A DNA stretch of 64,000 bases from Saprospiraceae bacterium UBA7687 (GTDB lineage Bacteria > Bacteroidota > Bacteroidia > Chitinophagales > Saprospiraceae), in the NCBI GenBank assembly GCA_002482845.1, contig DLGT01000096.1:1-64000 (forward strand), read 5' to 3'. The translations under genes and the position numbers were made by a program. Of the stretch, positions 7,696-17,773 are shown piece after piece. Each line of letters starts with the position of its first letter. The first letter of the stretch is position 1. The notes under the pieces are model-generated. The model saw only the letters and a list, made by a program, of their open reading frames with translations. It made no database searches and was not told where the DNA came from.

Positions 7696-10600
7696 CCATC
7701 TTAACTGACCAATGTTTATCATAAGACTTTATGATCATCAAGTAAACACCACTTGGTGCTTGCATCATATCAATTTGCAAATCATTACTATTCTGAGATT
7801 TGATAGCAATCACATTTATGTGCCTACCAAGCATATCTATAATGTTAACTTGAGTATTTGGGTCTAACAGAATATCTGAAACAACGGTAAAATATCCATC
7901 GCTAGGATTAGGAGTTAAAACGATATTTTGATTTTCATGCAGATCATTTGCACTTGTTAAAGTGATGATTTGTTCTATACTGAAGCAATTGTTATCATCT
8001 TTCACAATTATATTATACGTCCCCAATGGCAATTCAGTAAATACATTCGCGCCCAAGAATACATCTCCTCCATCTAGACTATGTCTGTAAGGCGGTGTAC
8101 CACCTGTGGTGGTAATAGTAAGATTATTATTAGAAATGGCAAGGTTTACTATCAGGCTATCAGGTTCAGTGATTGTAATATTGCCTTTTACAGTATCACT
8201 TTTACTATCTATGACAGCAAATGTATATTCGCCGGCGGACAGATTGTTCCACTCTCTCTGAGTTGTGAAATCACCTTGGTTTAATTGGTACAAATAAGGC
8301 GAACTACCATTAGAAGGACTGAGACGTAAAAAACCATTACTTAGACCGTAGCAGGTTGTGTTCCTGACTGTTCTGCTTACGCTTGAAAATATATTGATAC
8401 TTACATTAAATTCATAACTACATTCATTTGCATCTCTAACATAAACTTTAAATGTACCATTGCCAGGGAAAGTTATGACATTTTCTGCAAGTAAATTTGT
8501 TATGTTTCTGCCAATTAAATAAGGTGGTGAACCTCCAGATATTTCGAAAGTAAAAACAAAACCATTTTGAGAGAAATTAACTGCAAAGTCATTTATTTGG
8601 GTTGTCTTTAAAGTATCTGTGATGAATACTTTTGACCCCGCATCTTTTACATAAATAACATAATTTCCACTCCCGACGTTAAAAGTAGGAGCACTTTGAA
8701 AATCCAAACCATTCAAACTATAAGCATAAGGTTCTATTCCGCCCTGTGGAGATGCCATAATATTAGCAAAATCTCCAGGACAAATAACGTCTTTTGTCAA
8801 TTCACTCGTTGCATTTAATGTCGGTATATTTATGGTTGCTACTAATGAGTCTTTACATCCATTATCGTCCTTCACGTATATGACATAATCGCCGTTGCCA
8901 GGATCAGATATAACATTGCCAAGTTCATAAGAGATATCGTCTAGTGAATAAAGCAAATTGCCAGTACCACCTGATAAGGTCAAGATGATATCATAATTAA
9001 TGACTTCTGCCCCTATGTTTATTTCAGACGGTGATTTGATGGAAACGACATTTGTAGCTTTTACGACATTTTGAGCATCTTTAATATATAAATTATATGT
9101 TCCACTAATCAGATTTTCAAATGCATTGCTGTTTTGGTACACCAAATTATCAAGAGAAAACTGATAAGGTGGTGTACCACCATAACCTTCAACTGTAATA
9201 CTACCTGCTTGGTCACCAAAACACAAAAGTTCATTTTCTACAAATGCCGCTCCACCAAGGGTAGATTGACGAATTTTGATGTTAAATATTTGTCCTGGCA
9301 ACCATCTATTTAAATCATCTATTATATCAAATGTAAATGTATCGCTTTCAGAAGTGTTTCCGTTGTGTTTATAAACTAATAAATTATTTAATAATGATGA
9401 TTTACTTACTTTGTCACCAATCTGCAATACTATATTATCCAGCAATAATAATCCATTTGATGGCAAGCTGGTAATTATAATATTTGAAAGATCGTTGTCA
9501 AAACTTGCAAAATCTATTTTTTGGTCATTTATAATCCCACTTTCATTTCTTGAAATCAAAAGGACTTCATTTTTCAATAAAATACCAACTTGGTCATTTC
9601 CGCCCGCTGTCTTAAATGAATATGTAGGACCGAAATCATTGTTTATACATGGTGAGATGGGTTTTACTCTCCAGTAATAAATTTTTCCATCTTCAAATGT
9701 TTGTCCAAGCGAATTTGTCTCTATTTCAAATGTTGAAACGTTTTCCTTAAACGATGGATTTTGGGCGATTTCTACATCATATTTATTGATCCCAGCAATG
9801 GAAGTCCATTCTAATGCAACAAGTTCGGCAGGTACATTGACAGCATAATTGATAGGGAATATATTTGTGACAATAGCAGTTGTTGTCAATGCCTTAAAAA
9901 TTGTGATATTCGAGACCACTTTCTCAGTTCCTACAGTTGCAATTATTTTAATAGAAGATGCTCCGATCGGTAGTGATTGTGGGTTGAGTATTGACAAGAT
10001 AGAAGTACCTGGTAGAGCTATCACTTGGGGTGTAAATGTGAACTGAAGCCCACTTGGTGGGTTATCTAGAGATAATGTAATGTTTTGATTAGCATTGTCT
10101 AATTTGGTAAGAGATAGATTGATATCAATGCGACTTTGATTACAAAGCTCCACATAACTTGGTGATACTGCAATCGCAAAAGTAGCTGTAATGTTGAAAT
10201 TTGCATTTGAGACATCATAAAATATATTACCATCAGAAATGACCATGATCCTAGCCATATTGGAAGTTAGAGAAGGTGTGGTAATTTCGTAAGCACCTAT
10301 ATTAGGCACTTTTTCAGCCACTAGATGCGGATAAGTTTTGCCTCCATCAGTAGATAAAAAGATATTCACCAATGAACAATTGATAGGTGCTTTTTCTGTA
10401 TTTGCGACATTCCATGTTACGGTCTGAGGAGATCCTACTTTCCAGTTTACGCTGCTTGTATTGGGAGAAGTCACCACAAATGGCCCTGCTTGATTATTAG
10501 TCATCACTTGCACATTTGCTTCATCTGTGCAACCACCGAGTGGATTATTATCTCGTACTGTGCATCTAAAATTCATGGTCCTGCTGACTGAAGGCAATAC

Positions 10601-12106
10601 TTCCCATTGTGAATATCGTCTCTGTAAATCAGGGAAAAATCTCGATGGACTTATATCAGGTGGCAAGGCTCTGAATGAAGGTCCAACAGTACTTGTCGCA
10701 ACAGGCGGCATAGTTGCCGTTTGATTATTCATCTGCTCCCAACAATAAGTGAGTTCATCCATATCAGCATCTTCAGCCGCAGCTGTTAATACAAATGATG
10801 TAGATATAGGTATCGTATAACTGTTGCTAATTAAGGAGATTTGTGGTTTTTGATTGTTTATTTCTATCCTTGTAGCGCATGTGTTTCCATTCCCAGCTAC
10901 TATAAAATTTGCAATTTCACCGAGACTTACAGCGTGGAAATTTGCATGGCTATTACTTTGAACATTAGGACTACAAATACCTGCGTAACCCATAATTGTA
11001 CTTGCACTACCTGGTTCAACAGCCGTAGTACTATTTCTTTGACAACTATTATTTTGAGTATGATTTGCTCCGAACTGATGACCCATTTCATGTGCGACGT
11101 AATCAATATCAAATGGATCACCTACAGGATTTGCTTGTCCTGTTACGCCACGTGCTTTTGATGCTGTACATGGAGACCTTAATTGGGCAATACCTCCACC
11201 TGCTGTACTGAATACGTGTCCTATATCATAATTGGATATTCCTATGATATTGTTTACAGTTGTTTGATTTTCGTCCAGCATGATTGAGCCTTCATCATTT
11301 GTATATGGATCTGACTGGGCATTTAAAAATATTAATTGATCCGTATTTCCTATTAATTTCATAGAAATAGCTACTTCTTTTTCATAAACGCCATTCACTC
11401 TTGTCATTGTATTGTTATACGCTGCCAAAACCTTTTCTTTTGTACCACCATGGTAACTAGCATATTCACCTGTACAAGCCAATGCTAATCTATATGATCT
11501 CAAGACACAATCACCTGCACGTGAGGTTGTTGTCTCGATGTCAACAAAGTCTTCTCTTTCAAGACCAAGATCTAGATGGTCACCAGACACACCACAAGTA
11601 AAATTTCCTGTTTTTTTTCTAAAGTCTTTTTTATGGTAAACAATGTATTCTGTCTGATTGTGTTGTGTATAGGGATCAACAAATATGGTTCCTAACTCAT
11701 CGTGCATGATCATTGCATTAATACCGAAAGGCGACACACTCATTTTTAATATATATCCTGACACATCAATACTTTTGCCTGTAAAGGAAGTGAACCCCGG
11801 ATATTTATTAGATAGTTCTGCATCAAAAACAGGAGTTTCTTCCATTTTAAATTTGGTAAGTCCTTCAGGTAGTGGAATTTCTATGATGACACCTGCTGAA
11901 ACTTCCTTACTTTTTGATGAAATCAATTTGATAAATGCAGGATAATCAAATGTATATACTTCATATTTGGAAGGAATGATTTGTCTATTTCCTTTTGTAG
12001 ATCTAAGATTCATTTCATCTGTCTTTTGCCAAAAGTTTGACTGACCCATTAGTTCCATTACATTTGTATTGGACAAAAGGAGTATTAATACAATTAAAAA
12101 TCTCAT
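7685..12106 (-). CDS. Secreted reprolysin-like (M12B-type) metalloprotease with SprB repeats and T9SS sorting domain
   Basis: From ATG 12106 the product is 1473 aa. Signal peptide MRFLIVLILLLSNT is followed by a propeptide-like region. The catalytic domain has the zinc motif HEMGHQFGANH (about 338-350) and a downstream Met-turn-like IMGYAG. Ig/fibronectin-like modules follow, then about six SprB-type repeats (GGTPPYQFSLD, GTYNLYIKD, GSGNYVIYVKD, GTYNIIVKD), and a type A T9SS sorting domain (NPSDGYFTV to SVKMVKM). It should be a secreted, surface-attached or released protease that degrades external protein. The frame is open to a TTG at 12169, but that TTG coincides with the -33 box of a likely promoter and lacks a signal peptide at its start, so ATG 12106 is chosen. 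It is transcribed alone. Confidence 0.92.
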   Translation of the reverse strand: MRFLIVLILLLSNTNVMELMGQSNFWQKTDEMNLRSTKGNRQIIPSKYEVYTFDYPAFIKLISSKSKEVSAGVIIEIPLPEGLTKFKMEETPVFDAELSNKYPGFTSFTGKSIDVSGYILKMSVSPFGINAMIMHDELGTIFVDPYTQHNQTEYIVYHKKDFRKKTGNFTCGVSGDHLDLGLEREDFVDIETTTSRAGDCVLRSYRLALACTGEYASYHGGTKEKVLAAYNNTMTRVNGVYEKEVAISMKLIGNTDQLIFLNAQSDPYTNDEGSIMLDENQTTVNNIIGISNYDIGHVFSTAGGGIAQLRSPCTASKARGVTGQANPVGDPFDIDYVAHEMGHQFGANHTQNNSCQRNSTTAVEPGSASTIMGYAGICSPNVQSNSHANFHAVSLGEIANFIVAGNGNTCATRIEINNQKPQISLISNSYTIPISTSFVLTAAAEDADMDELTYCWEQMNNQTATMPPVATSTVGPSFRALPPDISPSRFFPDLQRRYSQWEVLPSVSRTMNFRCTVRDNNPLGGCTDEANVQVMTNNQAGPFVVTSPNTSSVNWKVGSPQTVTWNVANTEKAPINCSLVNIFLSTDGGKTYPHLVAEKVPNIGAYEITTPSLTSNMARIMVISDGNIFYDVSNANFNITATFAIAVSPSYVELCNQSRIDINLSLTKLDNANQNITLSLDNPPSGLQFTFTPQVIALPGTSILSILNPQSLPIGASSIKIIATVGTEKVVSNITIFKALTTTAIVTNIFPINYAVNVPAELVALEWTSIAGINKYDVEIAQNPSFKENVSTFEIETNSLGQTFEDGKIYYWRVKPISPCINNDFGPTYSFKTAGGNDQVGILLKNEVLLISRNESGIINDQKIDFASFDNDLSNIIITSLPSNGLLLLDNIVLQIGDKVSKSSLLNNLLVYKHNGNTSESDTFTFDIIDDLNRWLPGQIFNIKIRQSTLGGAAFVENELLCFGDQAGSITVEGYGGTPPYQFSLDNLVYQNSNAFENLISGTYNLYIKDAQNVVKATNVVSIKSPSEINIGAEVINYDIILTLSGGTGNLLYSLDDISYELGNVISDPGNGDYVIYVKDDNGCKDSLVATINIPTLNATSELTKDVICPGDFANIMASPQGGIEPYAYSLNGLDFQSAPTFNVGSGNYVIYVKDAGSKVFITDTLKTTQINDFAVNFSQNGFVFTFEISGGSPPYLIGRNITNLLAENVITFPGNGTFKVYVRDANECSYEFNVSINIFSSVSRTVRNTTCYGLSNGFLRLSPSNGSSPYLYQLNQGDFTTQREWNNLSAGEYTFAVIDSKSDTVKGNITITEPDSLIVNLAISNNNLTITTTGGTPPYRHSLDGGDVFLGANVFTELPLGTYNIIVKDDNNCFSIEQIITLTSANDLHENQNIVLTPNPSDGYFTVVSDILLDPNTQVNIIDMLGRHINVIAIKSQNSNDLQIDMMQAPSGVYLMIIKSYDKHWSVKMVKM

Positions 12107-12456
12107 TCCTGATGGTTTAACATTATTATAAAAGAGATGGTAAAAATATGACTTATTACCAATAAACAACTTTTGTCAACATATATTTAAGTAAAATAGA
12201 TGTTTTGCCGACAATATGGAATTAAAATACGTTCAGTTCAGAAAAGTTTTAGTTGAATTAAAAAACTATCGAAATAATTGATATTAAGAAACTTTATTTC
12301 TTACTGATGAAATACTCAATGATAGGTAATTATATATTCATAAAAATATCAAATTGATATATATTTTTATTTAAATATAATTTTTTTCCTTAATATTACG
12401 CCTTATTTAGAATCCATCATGAATTCGGATAATAATTATTAATAAAAATCAAACAG
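12107..12456. other. AT-rich divergent intergenic region
   Basis: Apart from the protease promoter at the left end I see no gene, repeat or hairpin. A clear TAnnTTTG for the rightward YfhO-type gene was not found. Confidence 0.6.
12141..12169 (-). promoter_or_regulatory. Likely promoter of the metalloprotease gene
   Basis: On the minus strand TTG (12169-12167) is followed after 18 bp by TATTTTTA (12148-12141), one mismatch from TAnnTTTG. Transcription would start a little upstream of ATG 12106, excluding the longer TTG start. Confidence 0.4.
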
Positions 12457-14865
12457 ATGAATTTCAATTTTAAAGCCATCTACCCTTATATATTACACAT
12501 TTTGGTGATATTGCTAGTAAATGTATTTTACTTTTTGCCACAATTTGAAGGTAAAGTGGTAAATCAAGGTGACATTATACAATATAAAGGGATGTCTAAG
12601 GAAGCCATCGATTTTCAGGAAAAAACTGGTGAGACCGTGCTTTGGACCAATTCAATGTTTGGAGGAATGCCTACCTATCAGCTTTCTGCGCCCAATCCTG
12701 GTAATAAATTGAGTTACTTAAGAAAAGTAGGTACGATTTTTATCAATCAACCAGCTGGGTTGTATATTCTAGGAATGATTTCTTTTTATATATTGATGTT
12801 GAGCCTCGGCGTCAGTGGTTGGTTGAGTTTGGTAGGAGCGATCATGTTTGGATTTAGCACTAATAATTTTATATTGTTTGAAGCAGGGCACAACACGAAG
12901 ACGGCTACTATTCTCACGAGTCCATTAGTAATCGCAGGTGTTATATTGCTTTTTAGACAGCGTTTTGTATTAGGTGCGGCATTATTTGGAATAGGACTTG
13001 GACTTAACGTTCAGTCTAACCATCCACAAATGACATATTATCTTGGGTTAGCACTAGGTATTTTAGTAATAATCGAGTTAGTAAATAAAATAAAAGAAAA
13101 AGAATTAGTCAATTTCGCAAAATCTATAGGTGTGATGGTTGTAGTAGCCATGCTAGCGCTAGGTTCGTCCGCATCTAAGTTATGGACAACATATGAATAT
13201 GCTAAGGATACTATGCGTGGCGCACCAATATTGAAATCTACTGGAGATACACCAGCATCATCAAGTGAAACTGACGGATTAGAATGGACATATGCTACCC
13301 AGTGGAGTAATGGATTTGGAGATTTATTGGCCACATTTATTCCTAAAGCAGTAGGTGGTGCTTCTGGTGAATGGTTGGACGGAAATTCAGATTTAGGTAA
13401 AGCAGTGGGACAGCGCAGGGAGTTTCAAGCGCCTACCTATTGGGGATCGCTGCCATTTACGAGTGGTCCTGCTTATTTTGGAATTGTTGCTTTTTTCTTA
13501 TTTGTATTTGGGCTTTTTGCTGTAAAAGGGCCAGTAAAGTGGTGGTTGTTGGGAGCAGTATTATTAACCTTCGTCATGTCTTTAGGTAAGAATATGGAAG
13601 GATTTAACAAATTACTTTTCGATACATTACCACTATTGAATAAGTTTAGAGCACCTAGTTCTATTCTTAGTGTCACAGCTATTTTTATACCAATTTTGGG
13701 AATATTAGGTATTTCAGAAATTCTTAAATCTACCAATAAAGAAACATTCTTAAAACCCTTGTACATATCTGCTGGAATTTTAGGAGGTCTGTGCGCAATG
13801 TTTTGGATAGGTGGTAGCAGTTTGTTTGATTTTAGTAGCCAAGGAGATGCCAATTATCAAGAAATCATTGATGTATTACTAAAACAACGACAATCAATGT
13901 TAGCTTCGTCAGCGTTTCGTAGTTTGGCTTATATAGTTATTATATCTGCGGTAATATGGGCTTTTCTTAAAGATAAAATAAATAGTACAATTTTAATTGC
14001 AGTCATTGGTGTTTTAGGTTTATTTGACTTAGTCCAGATTGGCAAAGATTATCTAGACAAAAAAGATTTTGTTACAAAAAATACGTACAAACAGAATTTT
14101 GAAGCTAGACCAGTTGATACACAGATTTTGCAAGACAACGATCCTAATTTCAGAGTGTACGACGCCACTATCAACACATTTAATGCTGCAAGTACTTCTT
14201 ATTTTCATAAGACAATAGGTGGTTACCATGCTGCAAAACTACAAAGATACCAAGACATCATTGATAGACATATCAGCAAAAACAACCAAGGAGTGTTGAA
14301 TATGCTCAATACGAAGTACTTTATATTACAAGGAGCTGATGGAAGTCCTACTGTTCAGCGAAATCCTGCTGCACTTGGAAATGCTTGGTTTGTAAATAAC
14401 ATCATCCAAGTTCCAGATGCAAATGCAGAGATAGATTCACTCACAAGTTTTGACCCAGCTGGTGATGCCGTTGTTCATACTGAGTTTAAAGATTATGTAG
14501 CCAATTTGACGCCTTCAAAAAATGGAGCTATTACTCTAAAATCTTACCATCCAAATAAATTGGTATATGAATCTAATACTGAAGGTGAGCAATTTGCTGT
14601 ATTTTCGGAAGTTTGGTATGGTCCCAATAAAGGTTGGGAAGCATCTATTGATGGCAAACCAGTAGATCATATTCGGGCTAATTATTTATTGAGAGGACTC
14701 AAGATTCCATCAGGAAAACATGAGGTTATATTTGAATTTAGACCCAAAGCATATTTCTTGGGAGAAACCATAAGTTTGATAAGTTCGTTGATACTGTTAG
14801 GATTGTTGATTTTTTATATTTACACACAAGTTCGTCCAAGCAAAGATTCCATCGTAAAAGTGTAA
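12457..14865 (+). CDS. YfhO-family polytopic membrane protein (GT-C-like)
   Basis: An 802-aa integral membrane protein. A first helix lies at about 8-25, multiple helices spread between about 95 and 530, a soluble domain follows at about 550-760, and a last helix at about 765-795. The extracytoplasmic tail WEASIDGKPVDHI ... GKHEVIFEFRP and the N-terminal loop around GGMPTYQL are typical of YfhO proteins. In Firmicutes YfhO acts as a GT-C-type glycosyltransferase that adds sugars to cell-surface polymers outside the membrane. Its place 40 bp before pseB suggests a role in surface glycan assembly, though whether it moves pseudaminic acid or another sugar is inference. It starts the glycan locus; no distinct terminator separates it from pseB. 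Confidence 0.85.
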   Translation: MNFNFKAIYPYILHILVILLVNVFYFLPQFEGKVVNQGDIIQYKGMSKEAIDFQEKTGETVLWTNSMFGGMPTYQLSAPNPGNKLSYLRKVGTIFINQPAGLYILGMISFYILMLSLGVSGWLSLVGAIMFGFSTNNFILFEAGHNTKTATILTSPLVIAGVILLFRQRFVLGAALFGIGLGLNVQSNHPQMTYYLGLALGILVIIELVNKIKEKELVNFAKSIGVMVVVAMLALGSSASKLWTTYEYAKDTMRGAPILKSTGDTPASSSETDGLEWTYATQWSNGFGDLLATFIPKAVGGASGEWLDGNSDLGKAVGQRREFQAPTYWGSLPFTSGPAYFGIVAFFLFVFGLFAVKGPVKWWLLGAVLLTFVMSLGKNMEGFNKLLFDTLPLLNKFRAPSSILSVTAIFIPILGILGISEILKSTNKETFLKPLYISAGILGGLCAMFWIGGSSLFDFSSQGDANYQEIIDVLLKQRQSMLASSAFRSLAYIVIISAVIWAFLKDKINSTILIAVIGVLGLFDLVQIGKDYLDKKDFVTKNTYKQNFEARPVDTQILQDNDPNFRVYDATINTFNAASTSYFHKTIGGYHAAKLQRYQDIIDRHISKNNQGVLNMLNTKYFILQGADGSPTVQRNPAALGNAWFVNNIIQVPDANAEIDSLTSFDPAGDAVVHTEFKDYVANLTPSKNGAITLKSYHPNKLVYESNTEGEQFAVFSEVWYGPNKGWEASIDGKPVDHIRANYLLRGLKIPSGKHEVIFEFRPKAYFLGETISLISSLILLGLLIFYIYTQVRPSKDSIVKV

Positions 14866-14905
14866 TTCTTAACACAGACTAGTTAAAACAAATAAATACA
14901 GGAAA

Positions 14906-15913
14906 ATGAATGGTAAATCGGTTTTAATTACAGGAGGGACAGGTTCGTTGGGCAAGGAATTGACTAAAACGATTTTAGCTAAATGGCCTGATATACAACG
15001 TTTAGTGATATTCTCTCGAGATGAGCAGAAGCAATATCAGATGGCGCTTGAATATCCAGAAAAGCAGCATAAAGCCATTCGGTATTTCATAGGCGATGTG
15101 CGTGATCTCGATAGACTAAAACGTGCTTTTAATGGTATCGATTATGTGATACATGCAGCAGCCATGAAGCATGTGCACATAGCAGAATATAATCCAGACG
15201 AATGTGTCAAAACCAATATCGGTGGCGCAGAAAATGTCATCAAAGCAGCTTTATCTTCAGGAGTTAGTAAGGTAGTAGCACTATCTACAGACAAGGCTTG
15301 TGCACCCATAAATCTGTATGGTGCAACCAAATTGACGTCTGATAAATTATTCATCGCAGCCAACAATATTCGTGGCAAACAAGATATAAAATTCTCTGTG
15401 GTACGGTACGGAAACGTCATGGGTTCCAATGGATCAGTCATTCCCTTTTTTATGCAAAAGAAAAAAGATGGCGTGTTGCCCATTACAGATAAGAGCATGA
15501 CACGATTTAATATTTCGCTTCAAGCAGGCGTTGATATGGTTCTTCATGCCCTTGAGACTGCATGGGGAGGAGAGTTATTCGTACCTAAAATCCCCTCATA
15601 TAAGATCACAGACGTAGCACAAGCCATAGGTCCTGAATGCGAACATAGAGAAGTGGGCATCCGTCCAGGAGAAAAAATCCATGAAGAGATGATCACAGCT
15701 TCAGATTCTTATTCCACGTATGACCTAGGGAAGTATTATGTAATACTACCACAAGTACCAGTTTGGGATCTAGAGAAATATATCAGTTACTTTAATGCTA
15801 CCTTGGTACCCAAAGGATTTCATTACACTTCAGACAATAATCCTGAATGGGAAACAGTTGATAGTTTGAGAGCATTAATTACCGAACACTTGTACCCCGA
15901 TTTTAAAATATGA
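14906..15913 (+). CDS. pseB: UDP-N-acetylglucosamine 4,6-dehydratase (inverting), PseB
   Basis: A 335-aa short-chain dehydrogenase/reductase. The N-terminal Rossmann motif is TGGTGSLGKEL, and FSRDEQKQYQM follows the second strand. The catalytic region has LSTDKACAPINLYGATKL with the Y-x-x-x-K pair, and AAAMKHVHIAEYNP is highly typical of PseB/FlaA1-like enzymes. It performs the first step of pseudaminic acid synthesis: C6 dehydration and C5 inversion of UDP-GlcNAc to the 4-keto-L-arabino sugar. The stop overlaps the pseC start (ATGA), which implies translational coupling. The length matches the family. Confidence 0.95.
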   Translation: MNGKSVLITGGTGSLGKELTKTILAKWPDIQRLVIFSRDEQKQYQMALEYPEKQHKAIRYFIGDVRDLDRLKRAFNGIDYVIHAAAMKHVHIAEYNPDECVKTNIGGAENVIKAALSSGVSKVVALSTDKACAPINLYGATKLTSDKLFIAANNIRGKQDIKFSVVRYGNVMGSNGSVIPFFMQKKKDGVLPITDKSMTRFNISLQAGVDMVLHALETAWGGELFVPKIPSYKITDVAQAIGPECEHREVGIRPGEKIHEEMITASDSYSTYDLGKYYVILPQVPVWDLEKYISYFNATLVPKGFHYTSDNNPEWETVDSLRALITEHLYPDFKI

Positions 15914-17094
15914 TACCTTACGGCAAACAAAACATAACCCAAGATGATATTGATGCAGTGGTCGAATCACTTCATTCTATCTACTTGACCCAAGGTCCTA
16001 AAATTAAAGAATTTGAAGATGCTTTTGCTAAGTATATAGGTTGTAAATATGCCGTGGCTGTTTCAAATGGTACTGCGGCACTTCACCTTTGTACCATGAC
16101 ACTTGGAGTCAGCGAAGGGCAAAAAATTATCACAACGCCGATCACCTTTGCAGCTAGTGCCAATTGTGTCCGGTATTGTGGAGGCGACGTGGTTTTTTCT
16201 GATATAGATCCTAATACCTATTTATTGGACATCGAAAAGGTAAAACAGTTGCTAACATCATCACCAAAAGGCACTTACAAGGGTGTCATTCCTGTAGATT
16301 TTGCAGGAAGAGCCGTAAATCTTGAAGCATTCAGAGCATTGGCAGATGAATATGGATTATGGATTATAGAAGATGCTTGTCATGCTCCAGGTGGTTATTT
16401 TACAGATAGTAAAGGTATAACCCAACAATGTGGTAATGGAAATTATGCTGACTTGGCCATATTCTCTTTTCACCCTGTCAAACATATAGCATGTGGCGAA
16501 GGTGGCATGATCACTACCAATAATGAAGAATATTACAAACAGTTGCTCAGATTGCGATCACATGGTATCAATAAAGGAGACGACCAATATCTAAATGACA
16601 TCGACTTTGCCAATGGTGTGGAAGGTGAATCTACTTATCCAGGATGGTACATGGAGATGCAACAATTAGGTTATAATTATAGGATCACAGATATCCAAAG
16701 TGCCTTAGGTTTATCACAGCTGAATAGAGCCACTGAAGGTTTAGCAAGAAGAAGGCAAATAGCACTAAAATATGCTGAAGCATTCGAAGGGAAAATTTAT
16801 ATCTTGGGCCATTCAGGTTATCATCCATATCACGCCTACCATTTATATGTCATAGAAGCAGAAGATCGTTTGGGACTTTATACCCATTTGCGAAAGCAAA
16901 ATATTTATGGTCAGATTCATTATATTCCTACGCATTTGATGCCTTATTATAGGTCTTTTGGTTGGAAAGAAGGAGACCTTCCGAGTGCTGAGACATATTA
17001 TAAACACTGTATCAGTCTGCCGATGTATCCTATATTGACTGATGATGAACAGGATTTTGTGATAGAGACGATTAACAGCTATTACAATGGCTAA
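15910..17094 (+). CDS. pseC: UDP-4-amino-4,6-dideoxy-N-acetyl-L-altrosamine transaminase, PseC
   Basis: A 394-aa DegT/DnrJ/EryC1/StrS-type PLP aminotransferase. It begins with MIPYGKQNITQDDIDAV, has the substrate loop VSNGTAALHL, the PLP ring-binding Asp in IIEDACHAPGG, and the Schiff-base Lys in SFHPVKHIACGEGG. It transfers an amino group to C4 of the PseB product, the second step of the pathway. It overlaps pseB by 4 bp and pseF by 8 bp, so the genes act as one translationally coupled operon. Confidence 0.95.
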   Translation: MIPYGKQNITQDDIDAVVESLHSIYLTQGPKIKEFEDAFAKYIGCKYAVAVSNGTAALHLCTMTLGVSEGQKIITTPITFAASANCVRYCGGDVVFSDIDPNTYLLDIEKVKQLLTSSPKGTYKGVIPVDFAGRAVNLEAFRALADEYGLWIIEDACHAPGGYFTDSKGITQQCGNGNYADLAIFSFHPVKHIACGEGGMITTNNEEYYKQLLRLRSHGINKGDDQYLNDIDFANGVEGESTYPGWYMEMQQLGYNYRITDIQSALGLSQLNRATEGLARRRQIALKYAEAFEGKIYILGHSGYHPYHAYHLYVIEAEDRLGLYTHLRKQNIYGQIHYIPTHLMPYYRSFGWKEGDLPSAETYYKHCISLPMYPILTDDEQDFVIETINSYYNG

Positions 17095-17773
17095 TCTCTG
17101 TATCATTCCTGCTAGAGGCGGAAGTAAGCGCATTCCAAAAAAAAATATCAAAGATTTTCTAGGAAAACCTATTATTGCTTATTCCATATTAGCGGCTTTG
17201 GATTCAGGATTGTTTGATGATGTGATGGTCTCTACAGATGATGAAGAAATAGCTGAAATCGCTCTTAACCAAGGTGCAAAGGTACCTTTTTTGAGAAGTA
17301 CGGAGACATCAAATGATTATGCCACCACATATCAAGTGTTAGAAGAAGTATTGCTAGAATATGAGAAAATGGGTAGTCCATTTGATTATGTTTGTTGCAT
17401 TTATCCATGTGCACCGTTTGTCAATGGTGAAAAACTAAAATTGGCTTTTGATACGTTGGTATCGTATGAATTTGATAGCGTAATACCTTTGGTAGCATTT
17501 AGTTTTCCGATTCAGCGGTCATTCCGATTAGACAATCAAAAAATTTCTTTTTTCTATCCTGAATACGCTTTAACAAGAACTCAGGACTTGGAGAAATCTT
17601 ATCATGATGCAGGACAGTTTTATTGGGCAAAGGTTTCATCATTGTTAGATCAAAAAAACTTAATTACCAATAATACTGGATCGATCATACTATCAGAATT
17701 AGAAGTACAAGATATAGATAATGAGACGGACTGGAAATTGGCGGAAATTAAATATAAAATGTTTTGCAAATGA
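17087..17773 (+). CDS. pseF: CMP-pseudaminic acid synthetase, PseF (copy 1)
   Basis: A 228-aa acylneuraminate-type cytidylyltransferase. The N-terminal nucleotide-binding loop is IIPARGGSKRIPKKNIKDF, followed by GKPIIAYSI, DDVMVSTDDEEIAEIA and the C-terminal VQDIDNETDWKLAE. PseF activates pseudaminic acid with CTP to CMP-pseudaminic acid, the donor for glycosyltransferases. It overlaps pseC (8 bp) and the double acetyltransferase (4 bp). A second copy about 2 kb downstream is clearly homologous (roughly 60% identical by eye). Two copies in one operon are unusual. Confidence 0.93.
   Translation: MANLCIIPARGGSKRIPKKNIKDFLGKPIIAYSILAALDSGLFDDVMVSTDDEEIAEIALNQGAKVPFLRSTETSNDYATTYQVLEEVLLEYEKMGSPFDYVCCIYPCAPFVNGEKLKLAFDTLVSYEFDSVIPLVAFSFPIQRSFRLDNQKISFFYPEYALTRTQDLEKSYHDAGQFYWAKVSSLLDQKNLITNNTGSIILSELEVQDIDNETDWKLAEIKYKMFCK

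Noticed and set aside
10841..11161. 106-codon plus-strand ORF inside the metalloprotease
   Set aside because: It is antisense to the catalytic domain of a gene with clear coding character; its Cys/Thr/Ile-rich composition is that of a reverse-frame shadow.
12107..12169. 21-codon extension of the metalloprotease from TTG 12169
   Set aside because: The TTG coincides with the likely -33 box and would bury the signal peptide that starts at ATG 12106.
13473..13853. 126-codon minus-strand ORF within the YfhO-type gene
   Set aside because: Antisense shadow of a membrane-protein gene with no recognisable motif or start context.
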